From: Pseudorhodoferax sp. Leaf265
Lineage (GTDB): Bacteria > Pseudomonadota > Gammaproteobacteria > Burkholderiales > Burkholderiaceae_C
DNA length: 64,000 nucleotides
Direction: 5' to 3'
Assembly (NCBI RefSeq): GCF_001422365.1
Contig: NZ_LMMT01000020.1
Location: 443-64,442, forward strand
Positions 19,853 through 28,773 of this stretch are shown here, in pieces. The notes under the pieces were generated by a model. That model did not search any database. It was given only the letters and a program-made list of their open reading frames with translations, and had not been told where the DNA came from. Position 1 is the first letter of the stretch, and each line of letters opens with the position of its first letter. Position numbers and translations under genes: made by a program.

Positions 19853-20746
19853 CTATAGGTTGTCTGCCTCGGTCGAGCCTCCTTTTCTTGCATTGGTTTG
19901 GGCTGTTCCCGAGCCGTCAGGCGAGGCCCCCTCCGCGTCTCCAACGAACTGAGCAGTTGTCACCTTGCGGCTCTGCTCCCGCGTCTTGATCCGGCCCTTG
20001 GCCTCATGGCTGCTGTGGCGGAACCGGTAGGACTCATTGCCCGTCTCGATGATGTGGCAGTGGTGGGTCAGCCGGTCCAGCAAGGCCGTGGTCATCTTGG
20101 CATCGCCGAACACGCTGGACCACTCAGCGAACGTCAGGTTGGTGGTGATCATCACGCTGGTGTGTTCGTACAGCTTGGACAGCAGATGGAACAACAGCGC
20201 GCCGCCGGCCTGGCTGAACGGCAGGTAGCCCAATTCATCCAGCACGACCAAGTCCATGCGCACCAGGCTCATGGCAATGCGGCCAGCCCGCCCCTGGGTC
20301 TTCTCCTGCTCCAGCGCATTGACCAGGTCGACCGTGGAATAGAAGCGCACCCGCTTGCCGTGCCGGGTCAAGCCCGAGATGCCCAGCGCCGTGGCCAGAT
20401 GGGTCTTGCCAGTGCCCGGTCCACCGACCAGCACCACGTTCTGTGCATCCTGGGTGAACGTCATGTCGGCGAGCTTGTGGACCAACGCCTGATCGACTTG
20501 CGAGACCTCGAAGTCGAAGCCGGCCAGGTCGCGGTGCATGGGGAAGCGGGCCGACTTCATCTGGTGGGCAATGGAACGCATGGCCCGGTCGGCGTCCTCG
20601 GCCTGCAACAAGTGCTCCACGAGCCAGCGTGAAGCGGCCAGGGTGGTATCGCCCCCTTGCTCGGTCAGATCGGCCCAGGCGGTGGCCATGCCGTTGAGTC
20701 GCAGCGCTTTCAACTGCGCCTGCACATCGTTGGTGGTGTCACGCAT
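19853..20746 (-). CDS. istB: IS21-family helper ATPase IstB
   Basis: 297 residues from ATG 20746, overlapping the end of istA by 8 bases as is normal in IS21. Walker [16 protein letters not shown] (about 106-120), Walker [17 protein letters not shown] (about 168) and the sensor-like '[11 protein letters not shown]' are all present, with the DnaC/DnaA-like AAA+ architecture. IstB assembles on DNA, selects the target and stimulates the IstA transposase. The C-terminal 45 residues after [12 protein letters not shown] are longer and more Ser/Gly-rich than usual, possibly reading past the original element end. Confidence 0.93.
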   Translation of the reverse strand: MRDTTNDVQAQLKALRLNGMATAWADLTEQGGDTTLAASRWLVEHLLQAEDADRAMRSIAHQMKSARFPMHRDLAGFDFEVSQVDQALVHKLADMTFTQDAQNVVLVGGPGTGKTHLATALGISGLTRHGKRVRFYSTVDLVNALEQEKTQGRAGRIAMSLVRMDLVVLDELGYLPFSQAGGALLFHLLSKLYEHTSVMITTNLTFAEWSSVFGDAKMTTALLDRLTHHCHIIETGNESYRFRHSSHEAKGRIKTREQSRKVTTAQFVGDAEGASPDGSGTAQTNARKGGSTEADNL

Positions 20747-22271
20747 GGCCGACCTCCTGTCCATCCAGATGCGTCGGTCTCAACCGGTCGTAGCGTGCCG
20801 TGTCGGCCACCGGCACTTGGCTAAGCCGCAGCGAGGTCTCGGCCTGCGCCGGGGTGACGGGGTTGTTCAGACGGGCCAGCACATTGCGCACATGCTCGAC
20901 GCTGATGCTGCCACTGGGCGCCATGCCTTCGAGCACCAGCTCGACCGCCACCAGCACCGCTTCGAGCCCGGCCTGCGGCACCACGGCCAACACCTGGGCC
21001 ATGGCCTTGTCGCCACCAGGATGGCGCAAGAGTGACTGACGCAAGCGCAGCAGCGGCGCCGGCAGGTCCAGGAACGGCGTGCCGTTGCGCAAGGCGCCGG
21101 GCTTGCGTTGCACCAGCGCGATGTAGTGCTGCCAGTCGTAGCTGGTCTGGTCGCTGCCGGGCAGCCGCGCATGGCTGGCCACCACGGCATCGGCCGTGGC
21201 CACGTCGATGCGGCCGGGATAGACCCGGGTGCTGACGATGTGGCCGGCCCACTCGCACGGGACAGAGTAGCGGTTGCGGGCGGCCGCCACCAGACACGTG
21301 CTGCTGACCCGTGCCAGCCGCTCGACGTAGCCATCGAACGGGGCCGGCATGGACATCAGGTGGCCTTTCTCTAGCTCCCACATCTCGGCGACCGTGAACT
21401 GCCGGTGGATCGGGTGGGCGGTATCGGCCCACACCGAACGGCAACGCTCGCCCAGCCAGGCGTTCAGTTCGATGAAGGAACCGAAGCGCCGCGTGCCGGC
21501 CTCGATCCAGATGCGCCGCCGGCTGTCCTGCACGTTCTTCTCGACGACGCCTTTCTCCCAGCCCGAGGCGACGTTGCAGAAGTCGGGATCGAACAGGTAG
21601 TGGCTGCACATGGCAGCGAAGCGCGCGTTGACGATGCGCTGCTTGCCGCGCTGCACCTTGTCCACGGCGGTGCGCATGTCGTCGTAAATGCCTCGCCGCG
21701 TGACGCCGCCGAGCGCTTGGAACGAGCGGGTGTGCGCGTCGAACAGCATCTCGTGGCCCTGGCTGGGATAGGCCACCAGCCAGAAGGCTCGGCTGGCGCA
21801 CAGCTTCAAGTGCGCCACCTGGACGTTGTAGAACACCCCGCCGACGATCATGGCCTCGTCGCTCCAGTCGAACTGGAAGGCTTCGCCAAGCTCGAAGCTG
21901 AGCGGGACAAAGGCCTTGGTCGGGCTGGCCAACGACTCGACCCGCCAGCGGCGGATGTAGTCGGTGATGGCGCTGTAGCCGCCGCGGTAGCCCTGGGCCT
22001 GAATCTGCGCGAACAAGGCACGGCCGCTGCGCCGACCCTGCTTGGGGCGATGGCTGTCGGCCGTCAGGGCCTGGTGCAACGTCGGCTCGAAGGCCGTGAG
22101 CTTGCCCGGGGCGCTGACCCGTTCGTACTTGGGCACGACCTCGCTGGGCGCCTTGAGCCACTTCTTGACCGTGTTGCGCGACAAACCGGTGCGCTTTGCG
22201 ATCTCGCTGAGGGAGAGTTGGTCGCGCAACTTCATGCGTCTGACCTTGCCAATCATGTCCATGGTGATCAC
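20739..22271 (-). CDS. istA: IS21-family transposase IstA
   Basis: 510 residues. N-terminal helix-turn-helix ([20 protein letters not shown], about 20-39), then the integrase catalytic core: first Asp in [10 protein letters not shown] (about 134), second in [10 protein letters not shown] and the Glu in [18 protein letters not shown]. The C-terminal part is the basic IstA tail. The GTG at 22271 or the ATG at 22262 can start it; AGGGAG and AAGGTG precede them. Length and all catalytic positions look intact, so the element may still be active. Confidence 0.94.
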   Translation of the reverse strand: MITMDMIGKVRRMKLRDQLSLSEIAKRTGLSRNTVKKWLKAPSEVVPKYERVSAPGKLTAFEPTLHQALTADSHRPKQGRRSGRALFAQIQAQGYRGGYSAITDYIRRWRVESLASPTKAFVPLSFELGEAFQFDWSDEAMIVGGVFYNVQVAHLKLCASRAFWLVAYPSQGHEMLFDAHTRSFQALGGVTRRGIYDDMRTAVDKVQRGKQRIVNARFAAMCSHYLFDPDFCNVASGWEKGVVEKNVQDSRRRIWIEAGTRRFGSFIELNAWLGERCRSVWADTAHPIHRQFTVAEMWELEKGHLMSMPAPFDGYVERLARVSSTCLVAAARNRYSVPCEWAGHIVSTRVYPGRIDVATADAVVASHARLPGSDQTSYDWQHYIALVQRKPGALRNGTPFLDLPAPLLRLRQSLLRHPGGDKAMAQVLAVVPQAGLEAVLVAVELVLEGMAPSGSISVEHVRNVLARLNNPVTPAQAETSLRLSQVPVADTARYDRLRPTHLDGQEVGHA

Positions 22272-22313
22272 CTTGCTCCCTGCTGAAAGTTTCAGCAGGT
22301 AAGTGGAACACCC

Positions 22314-22373
22314 TGGTCAATTTTGAATCGGCACTTCGTCTTCTAGATGGTCAGTTTTGGGTCGGCGCCAACA
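22314..22373 (-). repeat. IS21 terminal repeats
   Basis: Two related 21-bp units on the minus strand, at 22348-22368 and 22314-22334, both of the form GyGCCGAyyCAAAAyTGACCA, spaced 34 bp apart, with the outermost TGTTGG end at 22373. They match the multiple terminal repeat arrangement of IS21 elements. Confidence 0.75.
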
Positions 22374-22997
22374 CATTCCAAGAAGAGCGCATGCGACGAG
22401 GGCGACGGAGTGCGGTTCTGGCACTTCCGACACGCCAAAACTCGAGTCGAACCAAATCCGTCCGGCGGTGATCGGCGTCCCGATCGCGGGCATTTGATGG
22501 ACCTCAAACGCTGCGGCAAAGCTGACGATCGTTCCGGACGAATCGCGTTGCAGATCGAAGATCTCGAAACTGCCGTCGTAGTACGTGTACGCCATGGAGT
22601 ACTCGCCGACGGTCATGCCTGCGCGGCCTTGCATGTAGCCGTAGGGGTCGGTGTCGTCGTAAACGCCAGGCACCAGCGCCACGTAATCCCAAGGACTGGA
22701 GAATTCGATGCCGAAATGATTCAATCTTGGGCCGATGATCGTCTCTTCCGTCCAGACGATTCGGAAGTCCAGCGAGTTGTTGTGGCGGCTGAGACGGTGC
22801 CGCATCGAGAACGACGCGTCCGGCGATCCCGGCGTGACCACCTCCGTGTACTTGTACTCCCACGGGCTGTTTTGAACGCCCCAGCTCGTGTCGATGGGTC
22901 CGAATCGATCCAGCTCCAACCTCGTGATGGAGGCGCTGGCGCTGAACGTCAGACAGGCGGCAGTGAAACCAAGAAGAGCTTGCTTGAAAGAAAACAT
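22317..22997 (-). CDS. PEP-CTERM sorting-domain protein, tail altered by IS21
   Basis: 226 residues from the ATG at 22997, chosen because MFSFKQALLGFTAACLTFSASAS is a signal peptide; upstream in-frame sequence is not coding-like. The exported part (about 180 residues) is unknown. Near the C-terminus is a PEP-CTERM anchor: VPEPHSVALVACALLGM, i.e. the VPEP motif and a hydrophobic helix. PEP-CTERM proteins are processed by exosortase and linked to exopolysaccharide/envelope biology. The normal basic tail is missing: the last 17 codons (CWRRPKTDHLEDEVPIQN minus its first residue) are read from the inserted IS21 end, which by chance supplies two arginines. Confidence 0.85.
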   Translation of the reverse strand: MFSFKQALLGFTAACLTFSASASITRLELDRFGPIDTSWGVQNSPWEYKYTEVVTPGSPDASFSMRHRLSRHNNSLDFRIVWTEETIIGPRLNHFGIEFSSPWDYVALVPGVYDDTDPYGYMQGRAGMTVGEYSMAYTYYDGSFEIFDLQRDSSGTIVSFAAAFEVHQMPAIGTPITAGRIWFDSSFGVSEVPEPHSVALVACALLGMCWRRPKTDHLEDEVPIQN

Positions 22998-23303
22998 GAA
23001 GACCAGAAGCAAATAAATACCGAGAAAAATTCTACAAATTGTGACAAGTGTCGCGCCGGGCAACTTCATCAGCTTTATGGAGAAACGGCACTCCGACGGT
23101 AGTTCGTGCGCGCAGAACCACCGATGCCGCAAGCGCATCTGCGTCGCCGCTTGCCGCCGGGTCAGATCTGCGGGATGGCGGCGCAAGTGCATCCAGCCGG
23201 ACGCGCGCTCGCGCGGTTCGTTTGCCCCAAGCTAGGACGTGGGGCCGTCGCCATCGCCTGCCCGGACCGTGGGCCACCGCGCGCCAACGAACGCAGTCGG
23301 CGC

Positions 23304-23897
23304 TCAATGGAGCCGGGAGTGCGGGGTGCGGCCCGGCTCCGAGAGAACCGCACCCGCCTGCACGGTCGCGATCAATGCGTCCGCTTCCGGTTGCGTCAGC
23401 GCCTGCTGCGTGACGAGCCATTGAAAGCGCGCGATCTCCTTGTCCGGCTCTCCGTTGACGTCGATGGACCCGTACCAGCGTTTGAGCTGCGCGCTGCGGC
23501 GCTGCAGAAGCTCGTGCACGATCGCATCGTGATGCTTTTCCTCCTGGATGACGAACAGCCCGCCGGTGCCGACCGAGAAGACGCTGTACGAGATGCGCGT
23601 CCAGCGATGGACCACCAAGCACACGCAGCCGGCCAGCAGCCAAAACCCCCTTCCCGCCAAGCCGTCGCCCTTCGCAAACGCAAATCCCAGTTGCAGGATG
23701 CCGATCACGATCCACAGCGCGCCTAGGTTGCGCCACCAGGCGTTCTCCTCGATGCGCACGGACGGCTTCGCCGCAACGTCTCCGTAGGACACCTTCGCCT
23801 CGCCAGACCCGCTTCGGTCCTTGTACTGAAACGTCACAGCGTCCGCGTGAAAGTCGAAGCGATGCGTGACCGACCGCCTCTTTTGAACGAAATGCAT
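23304..23897 (-). CDS. two-helix membrane protein of unknown function
   Basis: 197 residues. N-terminal 55 residues are beta-rich with the phrase FDFHADAVTFQYKDRSGSGEAKVSYGDV (shown only in outline here: positions 14-40), reminiscent of bacterial PH-like domains. Two adjacent membrane helices follow (about 60-75 and 83-97), then a second soluble part of about 95 residues with 'SVFSVGTGGLFVIQEEKHHD'. This PH-like / double helix / PH-like layout is common in small membrane proteins of unknown role. Monocistronic. Confidence 0.75.
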   Translation of the reverse strand: MHFVQKRRSVTHRFDFHADAVTFQYKDRSGSGEAKVSYGDVAAKPSVRIEENAWWRNLGALWIVIGILQLGFAFAKGDGLAGRGFWLLAGCVCLVVHRWTRISYSVFSVGTGGLFVIQEEKHHDAIVHELLQRRSAQLKRWYGSIDVNGEPDKEIARFQWLVTQQALTQPEADALIATVQAGAVLSEPGRTPHSRLH

Positions 23898-24679
23898 GGT
23901 TCTGCGGCTTCGTGCTTTGTGCCGACGTGCTCGCCGGTGCTTGGCGGTCCTTGGAGACCGCCGGGAGCCCAGGCAAAGAGCGCCATTTCAGCAAGCTTCG
24001 GTGCACGGCGGAACTACCAAAAACTGCAGGTGTTGCACCGAGCGCGCCCTGCGGCGCCGCGCAGCCGAACGGGGCGAGCGCACGAATGGATCAAGTCGCG
24101 TGAGCCCCCGTGGACGTCGCCCGCTCCTCCCCCAAGCTCCGCAGCGTGGCGCATTGGATTCGCATGACATCCTCAGGCGAGCGGATCGGCCGAGACCGTG
24201 ACCCCGTGGTGCGGTTGCATCGCCTCGATGTGAACTGCAGCCACGCTGCTTGATCTGCGGGCGCATGCATGCACACCTGGCACTCGCCCTCGCCTACCAG
24301 CTGCGCAGACGCCGTGCGATGCAAGTCCATCCGAACCGCTTGCTGAACCGGCGGATGCACGAGCTGTCGAAACCGTTGACCCCGCACAGTGCCGCGCGCG
24401 CAGGGTTGGCGTGCGACTCGTAGGCAAGTGCGGCGTTTGCCGTCGCTCGCATTGTGGAACGCGAGCTGCGGCCAGCGCGAACCGCGAACGATCTCAACAA
24501 GATCCGCGGACGGCCACCTGGTGCTTCGCACAGACTTTGGAGACGACCGGTGGCCGGGCGCAGACTCCCTGGTTGCACTTCCCGCAAATGGGCCGCGACA
24601 CACCATAGGTAGTGGTTGCAAGGCAATACAACCGCAGATATAGTGATCGGCACCTTTTTCCTTCGCACCGAGGTGACCC
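23898..24679. other. 782-bp region without a supported gene
   Basis: Only chance-like frames. One minus-strand frame ending near 24494 contains a short cysteine-rich stretch (PICGKCNQGVC ... VCAKHQ) that could be a relic of a zinc-ribbon protein, but it has no clear start or length. GAGGTGACCC at its right end is the ribosome binding site of the next gene. Confidence 0.4.
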
Positions 24680-24928
24680 ATGGCATCCAACACGAAGCAA
24701 ACCTCCGCCCGCGTCGCGACCGTAGCTGGCAGGACGCTGCAGAACGACAACGCCAGCGCGGTGCAGCGCTCGCTCGCGGGGTCCGCGCTCAGGCAAGCCG
24801 GCACGACCGCGCAGACCGGAGCACGCACCGAAGACCGCGCGTCCCGCGCGCTCGACAACCCGCGATCGTCGCCCGTCACGCGCACGCTGGCCGGCAGCGT
24901 GGTTTCGCAGTCGAACCGCAAACGCTGA
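24680..24928 (+). CDS. small conserved-type hypothetical protein
   Basis: 82 residues, basic, Ala/Ser/Thr-rich. A ribosome binding site (GAGGTG) sits 5-6 bases before the ATG. The protein contains related segments: VATVAGRTLQND, 'QRSLAGSALRQAG' and 'TRTLAGSVVSQSN', a loose internal repeat of the type AG(R/S)(T/A)L. I recall similar small proteins of the form 'SKKTS..VA..A...L...' scattered in bacterial accessory regions, without a known function. No partner gene is adjacent. Confidence 0.65.
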   Translation: MASNTKQTSARVATVAGRTLQNDNASAVQRSLAGSALRQAGTTAQTGARTEDRASRALDNPRSSPVTRTLAGSVVSQSNRKR

Positions 24929-25788
24929 TCGCCCGGGCAGAAATGCGGTCGCTGGCCGTCGTTTGCCCCACAAGGATTTGCATGGGTTGGCCCGGCGGCG
25001 CACTCACACTGCAGAGTGGCAGCAAAGCAGACGGATCTGCCGGCTCGCCCATCCTGATGCAGGGCTGCTTGTGGAGGGATCGTCTGAATCAAGGATGCGC
25101 GACTGGGCGCATTGACGCCCGGACCAACGCCATCTCCTCCCAGCGCTCGCCTCATAGACCGGTTCCCACCAACCGCATCCGCTACGGCCATGCGAGGACG
25201 ACATGGTACGGCTGGACATGTAGCCCACATCGCTGCATCACCCCTCTGCAACCGCCGCTGAACGAACGTAAAACGGAGCGCTCGCGAGGCGATCGCGTGT
25301 CCGTCGCGGGCAGAGTGTTTGGAACCTCGGGGCCTTCCTATTCACTTCGGACACAGTAGCACTCTACCTCGCGCACAGGGTCACCCAATCCCCCGCATTT
25401 GCCATGATCGACGACTTAATCAGACGTGCGTGGAACGCACCGCCTCGTTCGTCGAGGTGGTCTTGCTAAGCGACGTCACCGTCAAAGCAACGATCGAGCT
25501 TGGCGAGGGTTTTCGGTTGTGGCCGTTGAGTACCGACGACCGAGCTGACCGCTCCTCTGCTTGGGTCGGGGAACGTCCCTTAGCAAGGCTGGGGAAGCGC
25601 CGACGGCGGCCCTAAAAGGTTGCTGAAATTCATCCCTGGCGGCCAGCGGGAGGCCGCATCCCACGTCAACACTCCCAGGGCGAGACGGAGGTGGTGTACT
25701 CGGACGCCGGCCGACCGACACCACGTCGCGCTGCCCAAGCGCCGGCAAGTAGCTGGCGTGCAGCCGCCCTGACAGAAAATGGCGGCCT
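24929..25788. other. 860-bp region without a supported gene
   Basis: I see no plausible frame, RNA gene or repeat here. No SOS-type (LexA) palindrome was recognised immediately upstream of the following DNA polymerase gene. Confidence 0.4.
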
Positions 25789-26934
25789 ATGCGCCGCATC
25801 GCACACATCGACATGGACGCGTTCTTTGCGTCCTGCGAGCTGTCGCAATACCCGGAACTGCGTGGCGTGCCCATGGTTGTCGGCGGGCGCCGGTCCGATG
25901 CCCCCAAGGTCAAGCCAGACGGCACGCGTGAGTTCGCGCGCCTGCGGGACTACGTCGGGCGCGGCGTGCTCACCAAGGCCAGCTACGAGGCCCGCAAGTT
26001 TGGCGTGCGCTCGGCCATGCCCACCATGACGGCAGCCCGCCTGGCGCCCGACGCGATCATCCTGCCGGTCAACTTCGAGCTGTACCGCAAGTACTCCCGG
26101 CTGTTCAAGGAAGCCGTCGCGTCGGCCTCTCCGGTGATCGAGGACATCGGCATCGACGAGGTCTACTGCGACGTCTCGATGCTGGAAGACGACTCCGAAA
26201 CCATCGCTCGACGGCTGAAAGCGGCGGTCGTCGAGGCCACGGGCGACCTCACCTGTTCGGTCGGTCTTGCGCCCAACAAACTTCTGGCCAAGCTGTCGTC
26301 GGAGATGCAGAAGCCAGACGGCTTCACGATCTTGACCATAGACGACCTGCCTCGCAGGGTCTGGCCCATGGCCGCCTCCAGTATCAACGGCATTGGCCCG
26401 AAGGCCAACGAGCGGCTGGCGTCGTTTGAGATCGCCACGATCGGCGACCTCGCCGAGCGCGAAGAACCGTGGCTCATCGAGAACTTCGGCCGCAGCTACG
26501 GCGCCTGGCTGTACCGGGTCTCCCACGGTCTGGATGACCGCCCCGTCGTGACGTACAGCGAACCGGTCTCGATGAGCCGGGAAACCACGTTCGAACGCAA
26601 TCTGCATGCGGTGCGGGACCGCGAGGAGCTGGGCGCTGCCTTCAAGGCTCTGTGCGACCAAGTGGCTGCCGACCTCTCGCGCAAAGGCTACGTCGCCAAG
26701 AAGATCGGGGTCAAGCTTCGCTTCGACGACTTCAAGACGGTCACGCGCGATGTGACCTTACCGGTGTCCATCGGCGACGCCCGCAGCTTGCGCAAGGCAG
26801 CGAGCAGTTGCATCAAGCGCATCGACATGGTGCGCACGATCAGACTGCTTGGAATCAAAGCCGGCAACCTCGCTCGACCAAGTCAGCAGCAAGAGCCTGA
26901 AGAGGCGTCCCAGTTCGCGCTGAAGTTCGACTAA
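25789..26934 (+). CDS. dinB: Y-family DNA polymerase IV
   Basis: 381 residues. Translesion polymerase with the palm motifs IAHIDMDAFFASCE (residues 4-17, first catalytic Asp) and VIEDIGIDEVYCDVS (about 115-129, Asp-Glu pair). The helix-hairpin-helix region is 'ASSINGIGPKANERL' (about 199-213) and the little-finger domain follows. The C-terminus EEASQFALKFD carries a QxxLxF-type beta-clamp binding motif. Between strand VVGG and GVLTKASYEAR there is an extra segment of about 20 residues (including VKPDGTREFARLRDY) compared with compact DinB proteins; such an insert occurs in one DinB subgroup. Copies undamaged and damaged DNA with low fidelity. Isolated, not in an imuAB-dnaE2 operon. Confidence 0.95.
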   Translation: MRRIAHIDMDAFFASCELSQYPELRGVPMVVGGRRSDAPKVKPDGTREFARLRDYVGRGVLTKASYEARKFGVRSAMPTMTAARLAPDAIILPVNFELYRKYSRLFKEAVASASPVIEDIGIDEVYCDVSMLEDDSETIARRLKAAVVEATGDLTCSVGLAPNKLLAKLSSEMQKPDGFTILTIDDLPRRVWPMAASSINGIGPKANERLASFEIATIGDLAEREEPWLIENFGRSYGAWLYRVSHGLDDRPVVTYSEPVSMSRETTFERNLHAVRDREELGAAFKALCDQVAADLSRKGYVAKKIGVKLRFDDFKTVTRDVTLPVSIGDARSLRKAASSCIKRIDMVRTIRLLGIKAGNLARPSQQQEPEEASQFALKFD

Positions 26935-27823
26935 CCAGCCCGACAAAGGGGGCAACGACGATGCATCCGAAGCCTGCACTTCGCCGGGCAAACTGGAGGT
27001 TGGAACACAGAAGGGCGACGGAGGTATCTGTTCTGGCTCGCCGCTTGGCTACGGGCCGCACAGGCGTTTGCGATTGATCAGACATACACACTGCCAGCGC
27101 ACTAAACTTTCTGCATGCGGGGTCTTTGTTGGCAGCTGACATGGCCTGCTCAGTCAAGTTGGGGACGAATCTGTCGGGCCCATGATGGCGGCGTAGGTTC
27201 CATTTCGTGGGCGGCCGAGAGCTCAGCTTTCTCGTCCGCCCGCCCTACTCCAGCGGTTGCGACGATCGCGACACCGCCGCCACCCAATGATTCAGCCAAC
27301 GCAGCCCATAACGGCAACGAAAGCGGCCCACCTAGTCGCACCCTCACCCGCCGCCAGCCTCCTGGAACGCGGGCTTCCCCTGCACCGACAGCAAGGCTCA
27401 GACCGACGCCCCCGCGGCTGATCCTGCCTCCAGCGCCACAACAGGCGCGGCTTGGTCACAGGCACGCTCAAGTTCCCCGCCCTCCACCGCCAACCCATTC
27501 TGGATCCTGATGCTCATTGATGCAGTGCATGACTATCTGCAGCCTCACCACTGAAGCAGTGAGAGCCGGACAGTGATCCGAGCCGCGGCCGTAGGCACAT
27601 GGATGGCAATGGACTCGATGCTCCGGGCTTCGCTTCGCGGTGATGGCCGCCTTACCTAGTTAGGTATGAGCGACATCACCGTATCCGACGACAGGCTGCG
27701 TGGAGGGTAGGATCGTCACCACTGCCCTTCCATCCTCCCAATTTCGCACAGCGACGACTACAGCGGACTGCATGGCCAAGTTTTCGCTTTCCAGCAACTG
27801 CACCGATCAGGAACGGAAAAAAG
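26935..27823. other. 889-bp region without a supported gene
   Basis: Several overlapping frames on both strands are Pro/Arg/Ala rich and look non-coding. GGAACGGAAAAAAG at the right end is the ribosome binding site for the next gene. Confidence 0.4.
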
Positions 27824-28078
27824 ATGCCACCGATTGCAATCAACCCACCCGTGAAGCTCAAAACCAAAGGCGGTCTCGACGCCACACTTTTCGAGCTTGA
27901 TCCAGACGATCTACAAGACGGGATTTCGGGAATGGTCTACACACCTGGCATGGGCGACGTTGCCAAGAGCTGGAACGACTTCGGAATCTGCAGCAATGCG
28001 TCTGATGTTCTCAACATCGATCCCAGACAGCCGGCTTTTGTGGCCGTCGTCGACCAGCTGCGTGCAGCGCGTCCCTGA
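27824..28078 (+). CDS. small hypothetical protein
   Basis: 84 residues, acidic in the middle. Starts MPPIAINPPVKLKTKGG after a purine-rich ribosome binding site. Contains ATLFELDPDDLQDG and ends 'VAVVDQLRAARP'. No signal peptide, no membrane helix. The next small gene begins 23 bp after its stop, so the two probably form an operon. Not recognised. Confidence 0.6.
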   Translation: MPPIAINPPVKLKTKGGLDATLFELDPDDLQDGISGMVYTPGMGDVAKSWNDFGICSNASDVLNIDPRQPAFVAVVDQLRAARP

Positions 28079-28101
28079 TCCCAAGACATTCCGGAGGCAC
28101 T

Positions 28102-28308
28102 ATGAGCAAGACCATGGAAGAAGCCGAAGCCCAGCTCAACGCAGCGAGAGCAGCTTTTCAAGCCGAACTGCAGCAAGACTGCAACCGATCCGAGGGAAGT
28201 GGTGCACAAGAACGACGCCGTGAAGAGCACCAGCAGCACCTGAGAGACGAAATCGTGCGTTGCGAACGCGAGATGGAACTGGCGAGGAATGCCGCGGCTG
28301 GAACCTAG
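28102..28308 (+). CDS. small coiled-coil protein
   Basis: 68 residues, almost entirely helical and highly charged (SKTMEEAEAQLNAARAA, then REEHQQHLRDEIVRCE), predicted as a single coiled coil. A strong GGAGG lies 7 bases before the ATG. It follows an 84-residue gene with a 23-bp gap. Function unknown. Confidence 0.6.
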   Translation: MSKTMEEAEAQLNAARAAFQAELQQDCNRSEGSGAQERRREEHQQHLRDEIVRCEREMELARNAAAGT

Positions 28309-28475
28309 CTCCACCTCGGGAGAGGTCGACGAGACCCTCTCACGATGAGCGACAAGCTTGCGCGGTTGCGTCATGAGATTTGAGATGCCGACCGGCGAGC
28401 AAACCGACCTACCGTGTCCTCATCCAGCCCCCATTCCCGAAGGTTGGACCCAAGAGCTTGCCACAAGCAAGCGGG

Positions 28476-28763
28476 TCAATCGCCGTCCGTGCGATCGGAC
28501 GGCTGATCGTGCTCATCTGTGGCCGCGGGCATTTTGAAGTTCGCGAACTGAAGCATGGTGTTCGCAATCAACCGTGCGGACTCGTCCACGCTTAAGAAGT
28601 CGAGACGTCCGTTGGGCAGGAGCCGAACGTCCAAAAGGCTTTCCTTGGTACCGGGAAATTGGTGATACTTTTTCTGCTGAACCAGTTCGAACACACGATG
28701 AAACCGATGCTCGAACTCGGCTCGGTTCTGCGGCGTGTCCATCGTCTTCATACGTGAGGGCAT
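28476..28763 (-). CDS. 95-residue protein, second gene of a broken operon
   Basis: Start at ATG 28763, with AGGA 8 bases upstream overlapping the stop of the preceding gene; later ATGs at 28751 and 28742 are alternatives. Sequence has AEFEHRFHRVFELVQQ (helix), KKYHQFPGTKESL and 'LPNGRLDFLSVDESARLIANTM'. No membrane segment. It starts 10 bp after the stop of the large helical gene at 28774, so the pair is very likely co-translated and functionally linked. Family not recognised. Confidence 0.75.
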   Translation of the reverse strand: MPSRMKTMDTPQNRAEFEHRFHRVFELVQQKKYHQFPGTKESLLDVRLLPNGRLDFLSVDESARLIANTMLQFANFKMPAATDEHDQPSDRTDGD

Positions 28764-28773
28764 CGGCGTCGTC

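Larger units (their letters stand above)
19853..22373 (-). mobile_element. IS21-family insertion sequence (right end defined, left end not found)
   Basis: Carries istA and istB. The istA-side end is at about 22373, where a TGTTGG terminus is followed by two 21-bp imperfect direct repeats, the usual IS21 transposase-binding sites. I could not find a matching terminus on the istB side; the left coordinate given is only the istB stop. Either the left end is degenerate or it was lost by deletion, which fits the decayed gene next to it. Confidence 0.85.

Noticed and set aside
20821-22320. 499-codon frame overlapping istA
   Set aside because: Shadow frame of the IstA gene, Arg/Pro/Gly-rich.
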